Of a stretch of 64,000 bases of DNA, positions 1 to 10,944 are shown piece by piece. The notes below the pieces were generated by a model. The model ran no database searches, was not told where the DNA came from, and was given only the letters and a program-made list of their open reading frames with translations. How positions within the stretch are numbered: position 1 is the stretch's first letter; the number at the start of each line of letters is the position of its first letter. This DNA is from Protonemura montana (lineage: Eukaryota; Arthropoda; Insecta; Plecoptera; Nemouridae), in the NCBI GenBank assembly GCA_947568835.1, contig OX387612.1, positions 3,720,001 to 3,784,000 of the forward strand, given 5' to 3'. Made by a program: the position numbers and the translations under genes.

Positions 1-244
1 ATTTAAGCTTTTTTTTAAAGACACCTTTGCTATATTTTGTGTTTATGATTTTTTTTTGTAAATACTGACTCAAAATTCCATAAAAAGCAATCATTGCAGG
101 TTAAGAAAGCTTGTTAGAAACACAGCAGTTATCGAAGTTTCAGTGTTGCTAATCTGAAAGTCGTTTGAAAAGCAATTATTATTGGTTTTACATTCTTTCA
201 GTTGTGATTCTGTGACCTATGGACACTTGTGATACGGTACCGAC

Positions 245-997
245 CTCCAATAACGCCCTGCAAAATGCAAAGGTGGACAAGATCGGTGGAGAAGTAGGCG
301 AGCGAATAACCGGCAGCCCCGACAAGGCCACCGATAATTGTTACCAAGCGAAATCCCAAGTGAACTGTCAAAATACTGGCAAACGGACCTGTTAAAAGAA
401 AACACATTTTATTTTGTGGAACTTACAAAAAAATGTGAGCACAATAATCCATCTTAAACTTTCTATGAACGAGGCTAGAGTATATTTTCTTATCATAACA
501 TTCTCAGAATATTTAAAAAAGATACACACATTAGTTAAACATGCTTAGCATATCAAATCACGCAAAAATCTTATGGTTTCTTATTTTATTTTCCTTTAGA
601 TTCTTAGATTTTCTGTCAAAAATAGCTACAGCAAAGAAGACAAATAATATACTGACTACGCATTATACGAAATCACATGTAATTGATTGAAAATTTGTTT
701 GTGAAACAGTGAGTTTGTAAACTCACCGATAATGAGCGAGAATCCTTGCATTAACCCCCCAGGAAACGACGCCAAATAATGGGTGGTATGCAACGTGATG
801 CTCACGTGGTCCATGTACATAGGTGATGCAGCCATACTGCCATAAGCGAGCGCAAGGCATAAGAAACTGCTAAAAGCCACAACAAAAGCCCAAGGGCTGA
901 CCGAAGGATCCCCTTCCGAAGACGAGGATGATGACGAAGAGGATGATGACGAGGATGATGATGATGACAGCGCGTCAACCGTTGCTGCAGTTTGCAT
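245..997 (-). CDS. SLC16/MCT-like MFS transporter, 5' part (two exons, truncated at window edge)
   Basis: Exons read on the minus strand are 997-727 and 388-245. The first ends phase 1 at a GTGAGT donor, the second begins after TTTTAACAG, and the joined glycine codon keeps the frame; exon 2 also ends phase 1 and the rest lies left of the window. The 138 residues seen start with a short N-terminus carrying a run of about 17 serines (residues 11-27). Then come a first membrane segment (about 35-55), a loop with a possible second segment, a GPFAS turn (about 91-95), and the GFR..TIIGGLVGAAGY pattern typical of helices 3-4 of monocarboxylate transporters. The usual acidic-G-G-W start of MCT helix 1 is replaced by SPWAF, so substrate cannot be inferred. 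The start is the first ATG of the open exon. It diverges from the small plus-strand gene at 1690. The family call is fairly safe; the MCT subgroup is not. Confidence 0.78.
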
Positions 998-1689
998 TAC
1001 TTGCGCTATGTGACATTTAAGATGTCACTGGTTTTGGTCGACTTGTCAGTAAGGTGAACATCAGAAAAACACGGTTTGAATTTGGGAAGCACTGCCATCT
1101 GGATGAAAATCGAGATCGGATTTAAATAAAATTTGATTTAATTTGAATAAATGATTTATTGAGCACTATTGTGGCAAATAATAAACACATTTTTCTCATT
1201 AAACTATTTCAACAACAAACACCAACTATTATTAACAACACTACAACCGTCTCAAAAATTGATGACCAAATGCGTTCAAATGTCATTCTCATCAAATACA
1301 CTAAAATCGTCTCGCAAAGCCAGTGTCCAAATAGCTCAATGGTTCAGTGCAACACCCACGACAGGTGGAGATCGGGGTTCGAGTCCCCGTTTGGGCATCA
1401 ACTTTTGAGACGGTTATAATGTTGATAATAATGAAATACCCTGTGCATTGTAAGCGTTTGCAATTTAAATAAGATTTCATCCTTAACACCAACTATTTTT
1501 TTATTTTCGCATTGGGAATAGGAACTAAAGAACAAAATCAAAAGAATTGTCCTTGCTGCTGTTGTCCTAAACACCGGCACCGGGCAATACCAAGCAATAA
1601 CACCCCATCAACAATAACAATAACAATACCATGCTCGTTGCCAGGCAAAGCTTACAGTTTGTTAAATTTACCAAAGAACTCATTGCAGG
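998..1689. promoter_or_regulatory. Divergent intergenic region between SLC16-like gene and four-exon gene
   Basis: This stretch of about 690 bases separates two start codons pointing away from each other, so both promoters, or 5' UTR exons, are expected here. I see no convincing TATA box. It holds one copy of the tRNA-cored inverted-repeat element (1275-1480). The region role is inferred only from gene orientation. Confidence 0.35.
1275..1480 (+). mobile_element. tRNA-cored inverted-repeat element, copy 1
   Basis: A tRNA-like core (about 1323-1398) has a pairable 7-bp acceptor-like stem (GTGTCCA against TGGGCAT), a D-arm-like TAGCTCAATGG and a B-box-like GGGGTTCGAGTCCCC. It is flanked by imperfect inverted repeats, CGTCTCGCAAA on the left and TTTTGAGACGG on the right, followed by a shared outer segment rich in GCAAACGCTTGCAAT-type sequence. 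Related copies occur at 6600-6835, 8105-8285, 8390-8645, 35895-36085, 39590-39880 and 60180-60410. The anticodon-like loop lacks a T at position 33, so this is a tRNA-like repeat rather than a working tRNA gene. Confidence 0.6.
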
Positions 1690-4600
1690 ATGGACACGAT
1701 TGGGGTCACAGTTCATGGATACGCCAATCCACTGGGCGACAGCATGCATCCGGATTACCACGAGTCGCGGATTCGAGCCTTGACTACCGACGCCGTATTG
1801 CCGAAGGTCAGTTTCAGGTTTTCGCCAAAATAACAAATTCCCATTGGAAATCGACTGAAATGAATATGGCTGATATGCCTAAAGCGTCCATTCTCAGCGC
1901 TAATATTACCCTGTGCTAATTTACATCACCCTAACGCCAATAATTACACTTAACAGTAAGATAAGTGTTCGTTAACACGGTTTTTAGTTAATTATTCAGT
2001 AACGCTTCGTGCAATTTGTTGTTTTGTCTTCACTGCACTGTGATGATCAACTGACAGCCGATAGGTCTTCTTGATAATGCTTCCACTGTAGCATGTTGAA
2101 AAGATCAATAAACTTTTCAAATTTCTGAACTAAATCAACATCTTCATAGCAATCTAGTAAAAAATATGCTCTTTGAAACGGTAGAATTTTGATGTGGGGA
2201 GATTTTTTTACCTCAATTGAATGTTTTTTACTTTTAATATCTGAACCTTTTTATCAGGCGCAAAATGGCCAATAGATTGCCACGACAATATAGAATAATT
2301 CAATTCTTATTTTTATTTTTTTGTGGTGTTTAACGACGCTCGGTTTTGACATCTGGCCGTGTGGCACTGGTCTAATGGCGTCGGTGAATGAGTGGATAAT
2401 GATGAACCTAACCTAGCTTGAAGGGAGGAGGGGAAAACCGGTGCCGGCACGTAGGGTTCTCCTGTCGAACAGCACAAAGGGGACCACCGGCTGAACGTCC
2501 CTTCCGAAGGACGGTACAACGCGAACAACAGGATTCCTCCACGAATCCATGCTGTCGAGAGGTTGATAAGCAAGGCGAGTGAAGTTGCTGTACTAACTTT
2601 CATGCCTGCAACCTCTCTCCCGAACAGAACTGGTCATGTGTATGATGGTCACACATCCAATACCTGACTCAGCGCAGTGTTGCTTAACTTTCATCCCTCC
2701 AACCTCTCTCCCGAACAGAACTGGTCATGTGTGTGATGGTCACCCATCCAATACCTGACACAGCGCAGTGTTGCTTAACTTTCATCCCTCCAACCTCTCT
2801 CCCAAACAGAACTGGTCATGTGTATGATGGTCACCCTTTATAATACCTGACTCAGCGCAGTGTTGCTTAACTTGCATCCCTCCAACCTTCTTCCCGAACA
2901 GAACTGGTCATGTGTATGATGGTCACCCATCCAATACCTGACCCAGCGCAGTGTTGCTTAACTTCCATCCCTCCAACCTCTCTCCCGAACAGAACTAGTC
3001 ATGTGTGTGATGATCACCCATCCAATACCTGACTCAGCGCAATGTTGCTTAACTTCGGTGATCTCACGAGAACCGGTGTTTCCAACACGACAAACCGTTC
3101 GGTGCTTCATTCAAACTTCAATCCCAAAATTGTCCGAAAATTTGACGTTTCTTCCCGCGCTTTTTATGTCCGCCTGTCGCAAATGGCCGCTTTAGGTTTG
3201 GTTTCATTTTGTCGTGGTTCCAGACGCTCGAGGACTTCCCGTCAAAGATCGACGTCTACCTCGGAGACTGCGATGGCTATTCGCACGACTCGCTCGACTT
3301 GCTTAAGCGCACACGACAGAAGGGCTACTACAAACCAGTTGGTGCGAATAGAGTGACCTGACATGGAGATCCTTAACGCGATACTTCACTTTATTATCGG
3401 ATTAAATTGACTGATTAGTTTATTAATCAATATAGAAGTAAAATATCTAAGATTTAAGATAAAAGATAAGGAGAAACCAGATTATCGAAGCGTCAGTGAC
3501 ATAAGATGTAAACATAATTTAGGTCCGGTATTACAATATTTTTAACTCAGAGTTAAGCTCCTAACTCACAGAAACAGCTGACTCTCACTGAATCTGATTG
3601 GTTGTTGCCATAGCAATTACTCTCACCCTATCTAGAATAAAAGAAGACAGTAATAACGGGTCTTAACGGCAGGTAACTTAGACTTTTTATTCAACTTCCA
3701 TGTCGAACATACTAATTATAATATCAGTATCAATTAAATGACAGTGGCCTGATGCCGTCGGCAAATAAGCGGGTGATGAAAAGGAGAAAAATATGTCTAG
3801 ATTTTATCAGTCCGGAAAACCTGTTGCCGGCACGTATACCCACTTCTTCTGAATCACCGGCTTAACGTCCCTTCCGAAGGATGGTACAACGCGAACAACA
3901 GGATTCCTTCACAAATCCATGCTGTCGAGAGGTTGATAAGCAAGACAAGTGAAGTTGCTGTACTAACTTTCATCCCTCCAACCTCTCTCCCGAACAGAAC
4001 TGGTCATGTGTATGATGGTCACCCATACAACACCTGACCCAGCGCAGTGTTACTTAACTTTCATCCCTCCAACCTCTCTCCCGAACAGAACTGGTCATGT
4101 GTATGATGGTCACTCATCCAATACCTGACCCAGCTCAGTGTTGCTTAACTTGCATCCCTCTAACCTCTCTCCCGAACAGAACTGGTCATGTGTATGATGG
4201 TCACCCATCCAATACCTGACTCAACGCAGTGTTGCTTAATTTTCATCCCTCTAACATCTCTCTCGTACAGAACTGGTCATATGTATGATGGTCACCCATC
4301 CAATAGCTGACCCAGCGCAGTGTTGCTTAACTTTCATCCCTCCAACCTCTCTCCCAAACAGAACTGGTCATGTGTATGATGGTCACTCATCCAATACCTG
4401 ACTCAGCGCAGTGTTGCTTAACTAGCATCCCTCCAACCTCTCTCCCGAACAGAACTGGTCATGTGTATGATGGTCACCCATCCAATACCTGACCCAGTGC
4501 AGTGTTGCTTAACATTTATCCCTCCAACCTCTCTCCCGAACAGAACTGGTCATGTGTATGATGGTCACCCATCCAATACCTGACCCAGCAGTGTTGCTTA

Positions 4601-7600
4601 ACTTTCATCCCTTCAACCTCTCTCCCGAACAGAACTGGTCATGTGTATGATGGTCACCCATCCAATACCTGACTCAGCGCAGTATTGGTTAACTTTCATC
4701 CCTCCAACCTCTCTCCCGAACAGAACTGGTCATGTGTATGATGATCACCCATCCAATACGTGACCCAGCGCAGTTGTTGCTTAACTCCGATTATCTCACA
4801 AGGACCTGTGTTTTTAATGAAATCTATGACGTCAATAGGTTAATGAGCAAGGCGATCAAAGTTGCTGTACCTACAACTTTAGTTACAAACTAACAATTCA
4901 TGATAACAAACATCGGTAATGTAAATGTTCTCGAGGGTATTTGCCCCGCACAACTTTCCGCTCTGTCAATGGTAGGTCACAGACCAAACGGTAAGTCGTG
5001 TTGGAAACACCGGTTCTCGTTAATCACCGAAGTTGAGCATCACTGCGCTGAGTCAGGTATTGGATGGGTGACTATCATACACATGACCAGTTCTGTTCGG
5101 GAAAGAGGTTGGAGGGATGAAAGTTAAGCAACTCTGCGCTGGGTCAGGTATTGGATGGGTGACCATCATACACATGAACAGTTCTGTTCGGGAGAGAGGT
5201 TGGAGGGATGAAAGTCATGGACAGCATTTTCCCTCGCCTTGCTTATCAACCTCTCGAAAGCATGGATTTGTGGAGGAATCCTGTTGTTCGCGTTGTACCG
5301 TCCTTCGGAAGGGACGTTAAGCCGGTGACCCCTTGGTCTTCGACAGGAGTAGGCTACGTGCCGGCACCAAGTTTCCCCTCCTGCCTTCTAGGCTAGGTTA
5401 GGTTCATAATCATCACCATCATCTACTCATTCACCGACGCCATTAGACCAGTGCCGCATGGGTAGATGTCAAAACAGTGCGTCGTTAAACATCACCAATA
5501 AACAAAATAAATTGTAGGTCCCACTGAGATGCATCGACTGCCCATCACGACCTCGATGGACATGGGTTGGTTTCTGAGCGATCCGACGCTGCGCGGCGCA
5601 GGCGCAGAATGGACGCGCAAACGCGTCTATTTCCCGCTGCGCAACAGCTACGAAACTAAGTGAGTTCTACGCATGGGACGTTATTTGCGTGGGAAATACG
5701 TTAAGTTGTAGAATTTTATTTTTTGGGGCTTGGACCAATTTGTTTAAAGCAGCAGATTGCTCTTTAAGACTGCCATGACAACCTTTGTTTCACCCCCTTT
5801 TACTTTCCCATTAAAGATAAGAAAAATATACACTAGGATGACAAAAATTAATATAAAGATTTATTTTTTATTTATTTTTTTGTTTTACTATATGCTTTTT
5901 TTATTTTTACAATTTTTTCAAGTTTATAAGAACTAAATTACTAAAATAAACTTGGCTGGCATTCCTATTATTTACACTCACCTAACCAAACCCTACCCAA
6001 CCCAAACCTAACGTAACATTACCTTACCTAACCTTACCTAAACCAACCTAACCCTAACCTAACCTAACCTTACTCATGCACACACACATTGATATGCATG
6101 CAAATATAAATAAAAAAAAAAAAAATTGGTTAATAAGGAAAACCAATATGATTTTTTTTTTTTTACAGTTTTTTTTTAAGAAAATTGGTGCATGTTTGTA
6201 TGTGCTAGTGCTTGTGCTTGTGCTTGTGCTTGTGCTAGTGCTAGTGCTAGTGCTAGTGCTAGTGCTAGTGCTAGTGCTAGTGCTAGTGCTAGTGCTAGTG
6301 CTTGTGCTTGTGCTTGTGCTTGTGCTTGTGCTTGTGCTTGGGCAAGCACGATGTCAATTGGGAGTAGACTTATCAATAAGTACCATGTTTAAGAGATATA
6401 ATTAAAAGCATAACAGTGATTTTATTTCTGTACTTCATATGCTTTATTACATGTAGTACATTGTAATACCGATGTGCTCGTTAATTTAACTTGAAATGAT
6501 TTGATGTGCTTGAGATGTCTCTTAAAGATAACAGATCGTTTTAGTTTTTTACGAGAGACCGAGATCTTATCTTGGCTAGCAAAATTGGTAATGATGTATT
6601 AGGATGAAATCTTATGTAAATTGCAAACGCTTGCAATGCGCGGGGTATTTTATTATTAACAACACTATAACCGTCTCAAAAATTGATGCCCAAACGCGGA
6701 CTCGAACCCCGATCTCCACCTATCGCGGGTGTTGCTCTGAACCATTGAGCTACTTGGACACTGGCTTTTTGAGACGATTCTAGTACGAGTCCGCGTTTGG
6801 GCATCAATTTTTGAGACGGTTATAGTGTTGTTAATAATAAAATTGGTAATGCTGTGTTTTTTGGTTTTTCTGGCTTTTTTCACACGGGAGTTGAAACCAG
6901 CAAGCGAATTATGGAAAGAAAGCTAGACTGGAGAAAAGTGCTACTGAACCGGGATACGAACCCGGGACAAAAACACTGCAACGATCGTAGATCTAAGGAG
7001 ATAAAACAGAATTCGAGGAAAAGTGACAGATCATTCTGTCCTGTGACCATTCATGGAGTTGCTAAGAACTCGTTCATACGAGTTACCTCGGCCTCTTTCC
7101 TCTTGAAGGGATCCCTGATCTCACCACCGTGAAATCTGGAATATGTGTGTCTGGATAGCTCAGTTGGTAGACCGACCAGCATATGAGAGGTCCTGGGCTC
7201 GTATCCCGGTTCGGTTGCACATTTTTCCACTCTAGCTTTCTTTCTAAAATCGATAGTGTTTTTTATTAGCTTTACCCAATTATCGTCAAAGAAGGATCAC
7301 TTCTTTACAGTAATCTCAATAAGCAATCCATTTATAAAATCATTTTCCTTGACCAACTTTAGATATGCTGGCGACAGATCAAATTTAATACATTTTGTCA
7401 AATTTTTTCTTGTGTTTTTTTATAATTATTTTATCACAAAAAGAAAATCAAAATGTTCTACAAAACAACTTGTCGAAGGTTTTTCCTGTACTTTTCTAGC
7501 TTGACTTTTAGCTTGAACTTTTAATTTTTAACGGAAAAACAAACAAAAACTATTTAATTATTTTCTAACTTAAATTTTAGTGTATATTTCTTGTTTTTCA

Positions 7601-7683
7601 AACGATTTCCGGTTCCTGTTTACAGGAGTCTGCACGTCGGCAGCTTGGCCGACAAAATGGTGACGCACACGAATCAGCTATGA
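1690..7683 (+). CDS. Small four-exon gene, 144-aa protein, possible ciliary/sperm microtubule inner protein
   Basis: Coding exons are 1690-1806, 3224-3341, 5518-5659 and 7626-7683. Phases match at every junction (0, 1, 2), with acceptors TTGCAG, TTCCAG, TTGTAG, TTACAG and donors GTCAGT, GTGCGA, GTGAGT. Exon bases are GC-rich inside AT-rich introns. The protein begins MDTIGVTVHGY, contains PTEMHRLPITTS followed by MGW (about residues 80-96), WTRKRVYFPLRNSYETK (about 110-126) and ends MVTHTNQL. From memory the PT..(Y/H)RLP.T.S...GW order followed by a DKM..TN-like end resembles the TEX49/SPMIP11 type of small axonemal proteins; this is a weak resemblance. At exon 3 the lysine codon and a following TGA overlap the AA/GTGAGT donor, so read-through of the intron would end the protein at the same lysine. 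All three introns are largely filled by SINEs or other repeats. Confidence 0.6.
2313..3115 (-). mobile_element. 5S-derived SINE with tandem internal promoter units, copy in intron 1
   Basis: Read on the minus strand, a 5S-rRNA-like head (about 3115-3040: CACCGGTTCTCGTGAGATCACCGAAG style) is followed by about five 91-bp units. Each carries GTTAAGCAACACTGCGCTG and TATTGGATGGGTGACC, which match the 5S internal control region. Then comes a unique body (2600-2400) with CGTCCTTCGGAAGGGACGTT and GTGCCGGCAC, and the tail with TTTTGACA and GTCGTTAAACACCAC near 2313-2350. The whole element lies in intron 1 of the small four-exon gene. Confidence 0.8.
3715..4835 (-). mobile_element. 5S-derived SINE, about nine 91-bp units, in intron 2 of the four-exon gene
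   Basis: It has the same architecture as the copy at 2313-3115: head at about 4835-4780, nine or so degenerate 91-bp units between 4790 and 3965, then the body with the GGAAGGGACGTT-like motif (about 3870-3890) and the GTGCCGGCAC-like motif, decaying before 3720. Single-base differences and short deletions between units show that expansion was followed by independent drift. Confidence 0.8.
4965..5510 (+). mobile_element. 5S-derived SINE, plus orientation, ending at the acceptor of exon 3
   Basis: The head starts near 4975 and shows GTTGGAAACACCGGTTCTCG then ATCACCGAAGTTGAGCATC. Two 91-bp units follow (about 5030-5215), then the full body and the tail GTGCGTCGTTAAACATCAC ending at about 5510. 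The AG acceptor of exon 3 of the four-exon gene is at 5516-5517, so the element's A-rich tail forms the last bases of the intron. Confidence 0.82.
5664..5975. other. AT-rich intron, no gene seen
   Basis: This is part of intron 3 of the four-exon gene. About 5745-5815 resembles, in reverse orientation, a piece of the 83-base duplication at 23735-23905 (CCATGACAACCTTTGTTTCACCC). I see nothing else. Confidence 0.5.
5976..6078. repeat. Degenerate CCTAA/TTAGG-like tract
   Basis: About 100 bases are made of variants of the pentamer CCTAA (CCTAA, CCTTA, CCCTAA, CCAAACC). The perfect arthropod-type telomere repeat TTAGG on the minus strand is only one of several variants, so this is an interstitial degenerate tract and not a chromosome end. 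Confidence 0.65.
6203..6347 (+). repeat. Hexanucleotide microsatellite GTGCTA/GTGCTT
   Basis: About 24 hexamers: GTGCTT on the left, GTGCTA in the middle and GTGCTT again on the right. All six frames are open, which produces Leu-Val, Cys-Ala and Ala-Gln pseudo-proteins that have no support as genes. Confidence 0.9.
6600..6835 (-). mobile_element. tRNA-cored inverted-repeat element with duplicated inverted arm
   Basis: The tRNA-like core is on the minus strand at about 6686-6761 (acceptor-like ATGCCCA/TGGACAC pairing, B box in GGACTCGAACCCC). The left arm is CCGTCTCAAAAATTGATGCCCAA and the right end at about 6790-6815 repeats GTTTGGGCATCAATTTTTGAGACGG in the opposite sense. The whole piece can therefore fold into a long hairpin closed by the tRNA-like core. 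Confidence 0.6.
6853..7260. mobile_element. Second tRNA-like foldback element
   Basis: The inner ends are inverted: GAAAGAAAGCTAGACTGGA at about 6915-6935 against CTCTAGCTTTCTTTCT near 7232-7247. A tRNA-like segment on the plus strand (about 7143-7219) has TGGATAGCTCAGTTGGTAGA and a B-box-like GGGCTCGTATCCCGG; a partial second one in reverse lies at 6945-6965. The leading TTTTTGGTTTTTCTGGC (about 6856-6878) recurs at 26090-26110 and, reversed, at 63600-63620. The related copy at 25820-25940 shares the same tRNA-like core. Confidence 0.5.
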
Positions 7684-8956
7684 CGTCACATCCGCTCTGT
7701 TTACGAGCGCGTTCGAAAAAAATTACACGCTTCTCTAGAAAATCTTGTCAACATACAAATTTGATCTCATCTAACTCAAGTAAAAAAAAAATTGAAAGAT
7801 AAAACTTTTTAATGTCTTAAAATCGCTAAAAAAACGTTCACACAAGTTGACATTTGTTTTTATTGATTTGATTTGTTGTCTTCTTGTGGTTTCTGTATAA
7901 TTAACCAGGTGGCGTGTTCATCTTATCGCAGTTTCGCTTCGATTGTTTTCGACTCAACAATGGCCGCTATTGAGCAACTACCGAAATTTAATGATTACCA
8001 AGAAGCAATCAGCACATCGAAATGATCTTGACCTTTGCATCATTACGGCAACTTCCTTTCAAGTGCACTGACAACAAACGCAGCTGTGTTTTATCAAAGT
8101 ATTGATGATGCATTGCAGTAATTAAGAAGTCTCTCAAATGCTGATGTACAAACCTGGACTCGAACTCCGATCTCCACCTATCGCGGGTGTTGCTCTAAAC
8201 CAATTGAGCTACTTGGACACTGGCTTTTTGAGAGGATTTTAGTGTATTTGATGAGATTGACAGATCTCCAAGGAGTAGAACCAAGAGGCTGTGAATACTC
8301 ACAGTCACTCTGATTCTAGTGACGCTATATCATGTCACAACCTGTCAATCTCGAATAACTTCAATTTGACGTTCGATTCGTTGCTGTATTAGGATGAAAT
8401 CTTATTTAAATTGCAAACGCTTGCAATGCACGGGGTATTTTATCATTAAGAACACTATAACCGTCTCAAAAATTGATGCCTAAACGCTAACTCGGTTTGG
8501 AGATCCGTCATTCTCATCAAATATACAAAAATCGTCTAAAAAAGCAAGTGTCCAAGTAGCTCAATGCGTTAGAGCAACACCCGCGATAGGTGGAGATCGG
8601 GGTTGGAGACCCCGATTGGGCATCAATTTTTGAGAAGGTTTGAGTTTTCATAATAATTAAAAAATATAGAAGGAAATACGTCTTTAATTCTAGCTGGGAA
8701 AAATGTATTGATTTTATTTTTCGCTCAATGAGATTTACATGTGTTAAATTTTAGTTACAAAGAATGAGGTTTTTTCACGCCAATAATTGCATTAGATTGA
8801 ATCTAAGATCAAAAGTACAGAGTGACCCAAAATATGTACATGTTTGTGCCTGCACAAAACATCTGAACATTTCTTGTTCCAACAATTACCGTCAGCCATC
8901 TAATTAAATGTTCAAGGAGTCGGTGAGAATTTTTTTTTTGTCATGAATAATAATTA
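7684..8956. other. Intergenic, with two tRNA-cored element copies
   Basis: After the TGA of the four-exon gene, whose last bases lie in a perfect CRE-like palindrome TGACGTCA (7681-7688), there is about 400 bases of AT-rich DNA without a recognisable gene. Next come tRNA-cored copies at 8105-8285 (minus) and about 8260-8645 (outer arm plus a plus-strand tRNA-like core at 8548-8623). A minus-strand AATAAA at 8714-8719 may serve as poly(A) signal for the chitin-binding gene that ends at 8957. Confidence 0.45.
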
Positions 8957-10597
8957 CTAAACGATTGTTTTGGACTCATCGCTCTCGTTGGTCCCATTTT
9001 CGTTGGTCTCGTTCGTCTCGTTTGAGTTTGTTTCGTTTGAGTTTGTTTCGTTTGAGTTTGTTTCGTTTGAGTTTGTTTCGTTCGTTTCATTTGTTTCGTT
9101 TGTTTCGTTTGTTTCGTTCGTTTCGTTTGTTTCGTTCGTTTCGTTCGAGTCTGTTTCGTTGGTATTTTCCTCAGAAGGCTTCGGCTTCTTCGTGGTAGTT
9201 GGCTTTGGTGGCTTGGTTGGCTTGGCTGTGGTAGTTGGCTTTGGCTTCTTTGTGGTAGTTGGCTTTGGCTTCTTCGTGGTAGTTGGCTTTGGCTTCTTTG
9301 TGGTAGTTGTCGTTGGTGGCTTGGTTGGCTTGGCTGTAGTTGTCGGCTTTGGCTTCTTCGTGGTGGTTGTTGTTATTTGCTGGGTTGTCGATTCACTGGT
9401 TGCTTCTGTGGTAGCTTCAGTCGTAGCTTCGGTGGTAGCTTCGGTGGTGGCTTCAGTCGTAGCTTCAGTGGTAGCTTCGGTGGTAGCTTCGGTGGTGGCT
9501 TCGGTGGTGGCTTCGGTGGTGGCTTCAGTCGTAGCTTCAGTCGTAGCTTCAGTCGTAGCTTCGGTGGTAGCTTCGGTAGGAGCCTCACTTGTAGCTTCAG
9601 TACTTCCTCCAGTTGGCCCAGCAATACAGCCTGCGTTCCATGGCCAGTCACACACGTAGATGGTCGGGTTGAAATGCAGACCATCAGGGCACGACTCGAC
9701 AAGTGGCTCACCGTGGTCGCATCGGATGAACAGGGTGCAGTCGGTCGGGTGCGGTAGAAGGTAGAACTCAGGGTCGATGCCGGTGCAGACGTTGTCTTTG
9801 AGGTCAGTCGACGGTCTGGCTTGAGCGAGGGCCGCTAAGGACACCAGCAGGACGAAAATAGCGGCTAATGGGGAGAAGAAAGTGTGTTATTGTCACGGTG
9901 CTTTAAGGGTAGTTATTTTTTCACAGTTGAGGAGTATTCTGAATAAGGTGATAAGCAAATGGAATCGCCTGTTGATTTGCAGGGCGAAAAAAAAATGTTC
10001 TGGTCGAACGGTGTTTGCACTTTTTATGAGGACCCCCTCATATGCAACCCTGCAGTCTGAAAAAACGCTTGGTATCCCGAAGTTTTGGGGGAGTTTGCTC
10101 CCCCTGAAGAAGACACAGTTAACCCCTGAGAAGCGGACACCGCGAACCTACAGGAACCATCATTAAAAATAACTACCAACAAAATCTGTTAAAATCAATT
10201 AAATCTTAATTTTGAAGTTCATGGTAAATTGACATGAGGAACATATCGTGATTGCAAGACAATCACGTTAATTTTTATGATTATTTGACTCATGTCCACT
10301 TTATCTAACCTTGATTCCGATCATGTTTGAATAAAAATCTAATTTCGAAATCTATCCTAATAAAACGCTTCAGGAGTGCGATGCCACATTATTTTCAAGA
10401 TGTGTTTAACTAACATTCTCTTCCGTGAAAAAGGTACGCACTAACTTGATTTTTTTCAAGGGGAAAATACAAGAAAAGGATCTGAATTTAAAGCCAACCA
10501 AAAGTCCTACAGCACCAGACAATAAAGTTGTCATTTGTATTTTCGTTTCAGGAACAATGTTCAGGATTAGAACAAAAAGCTTGTACGTACCATTCAT
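8957..10597 (-). CDS. Secreted CBM14 (peritrophin-A-like) protein with Thr/Glu and Asn-Glu-Thr repeats
   Basis: Exon 1 is only seven bases (10597-10591, ATG AAT G, GTACGT donor). Exon 2 is 9864-8957 after CCCCATTAG and stops at 8957. Splicing gives a clean signal peptide MNAAIFVLLVSLAALAQA. One type-2 chitin-binding domain follows (about residues 24-80) with six cysteines and the FYLLPHPTDC...F.RCD.G core. Residues about 85-160 are ATTEATTEA-type repeats, then a KPKPTTT block, then about 18 NET/NSNET units, each an N-glycosylation sequon. Predicted length is 304 aa. It probably acts in an extracellular chitin matrix such as gut lining or cuticle. A TATA-like run (10684-10699, minus) lies about 90 bases upstream of the ATG. 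It is a paralogue of 12744-14166. The antisense frame 8970-9659 is a shadow of the repeats. Confidence 0.88.
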
Positions 10598-10683
10598 CTT
10601 GCAAATGTCTGTAAGATTTCTTCGGAAATCTCTTTCTCTCTTCGCCACTTTCTTCAATGACTTTGACAAACTGCCGCATATTA

Positions 10684-10699
10684 CTTATATATATATATA
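10684..10699 (-). promoter_or_regulatory. TATA-like element of the first CBM14 gene
   Basis: On the minus strand the sequence reads TATATATATATAAG, about 87-102 bases before the proposed ATG at 10597. The second CBM14 gene has a TATAAAT at a similar distance. The match is by eye only and the run could be a simple AT repeat. Confidence 0.35.
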
Positions 10700-10944
10700 C
10701 ATAGTTGATATTGAAAGATAAAGGAATGATCGGACGTCATATGGGAGTATCTACGACTGATCATACCTGTACCACTTCAATCAAGTTCCAATGTGCAGAG
10801 AGTGATCTTATCTTCAGCACGCAAACATCCGACTAATTATTACAAACCTAATTGACATCAGCATCTCGAGTGTTCGGAAAACTGATATTCCTCTTATTGT
10901 CGGAGTAAGTACCGAAAGCACTCTATATTTTTTTTATTCTTCTG

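Noticed and set aside
1323..1398. Functional tRNA gene
   Set aside because: The acceptor stem and B box look tRNA-like, but the anticodon-loop position 33 is not T, the copies differ from each other, and all sit in inverted-repeat elements.
5976..6078. Chromosome end
   Set aside because: The telomere-like tract is short, degenerate and internal, with genes on both sides.
6076..6405. Leu-Val, Ala-Gln and Cys-Ala repeat frames
   Set aside because: Translation of a hexanucleotide microsatellite.
8970..9659. Plus-strand 229-codon frame rich in Val, Ser and Phe
   Set aside because: Antisense shadow of the Thr/Glu/Lys repeats of the CBM14 gene on the minus strand.
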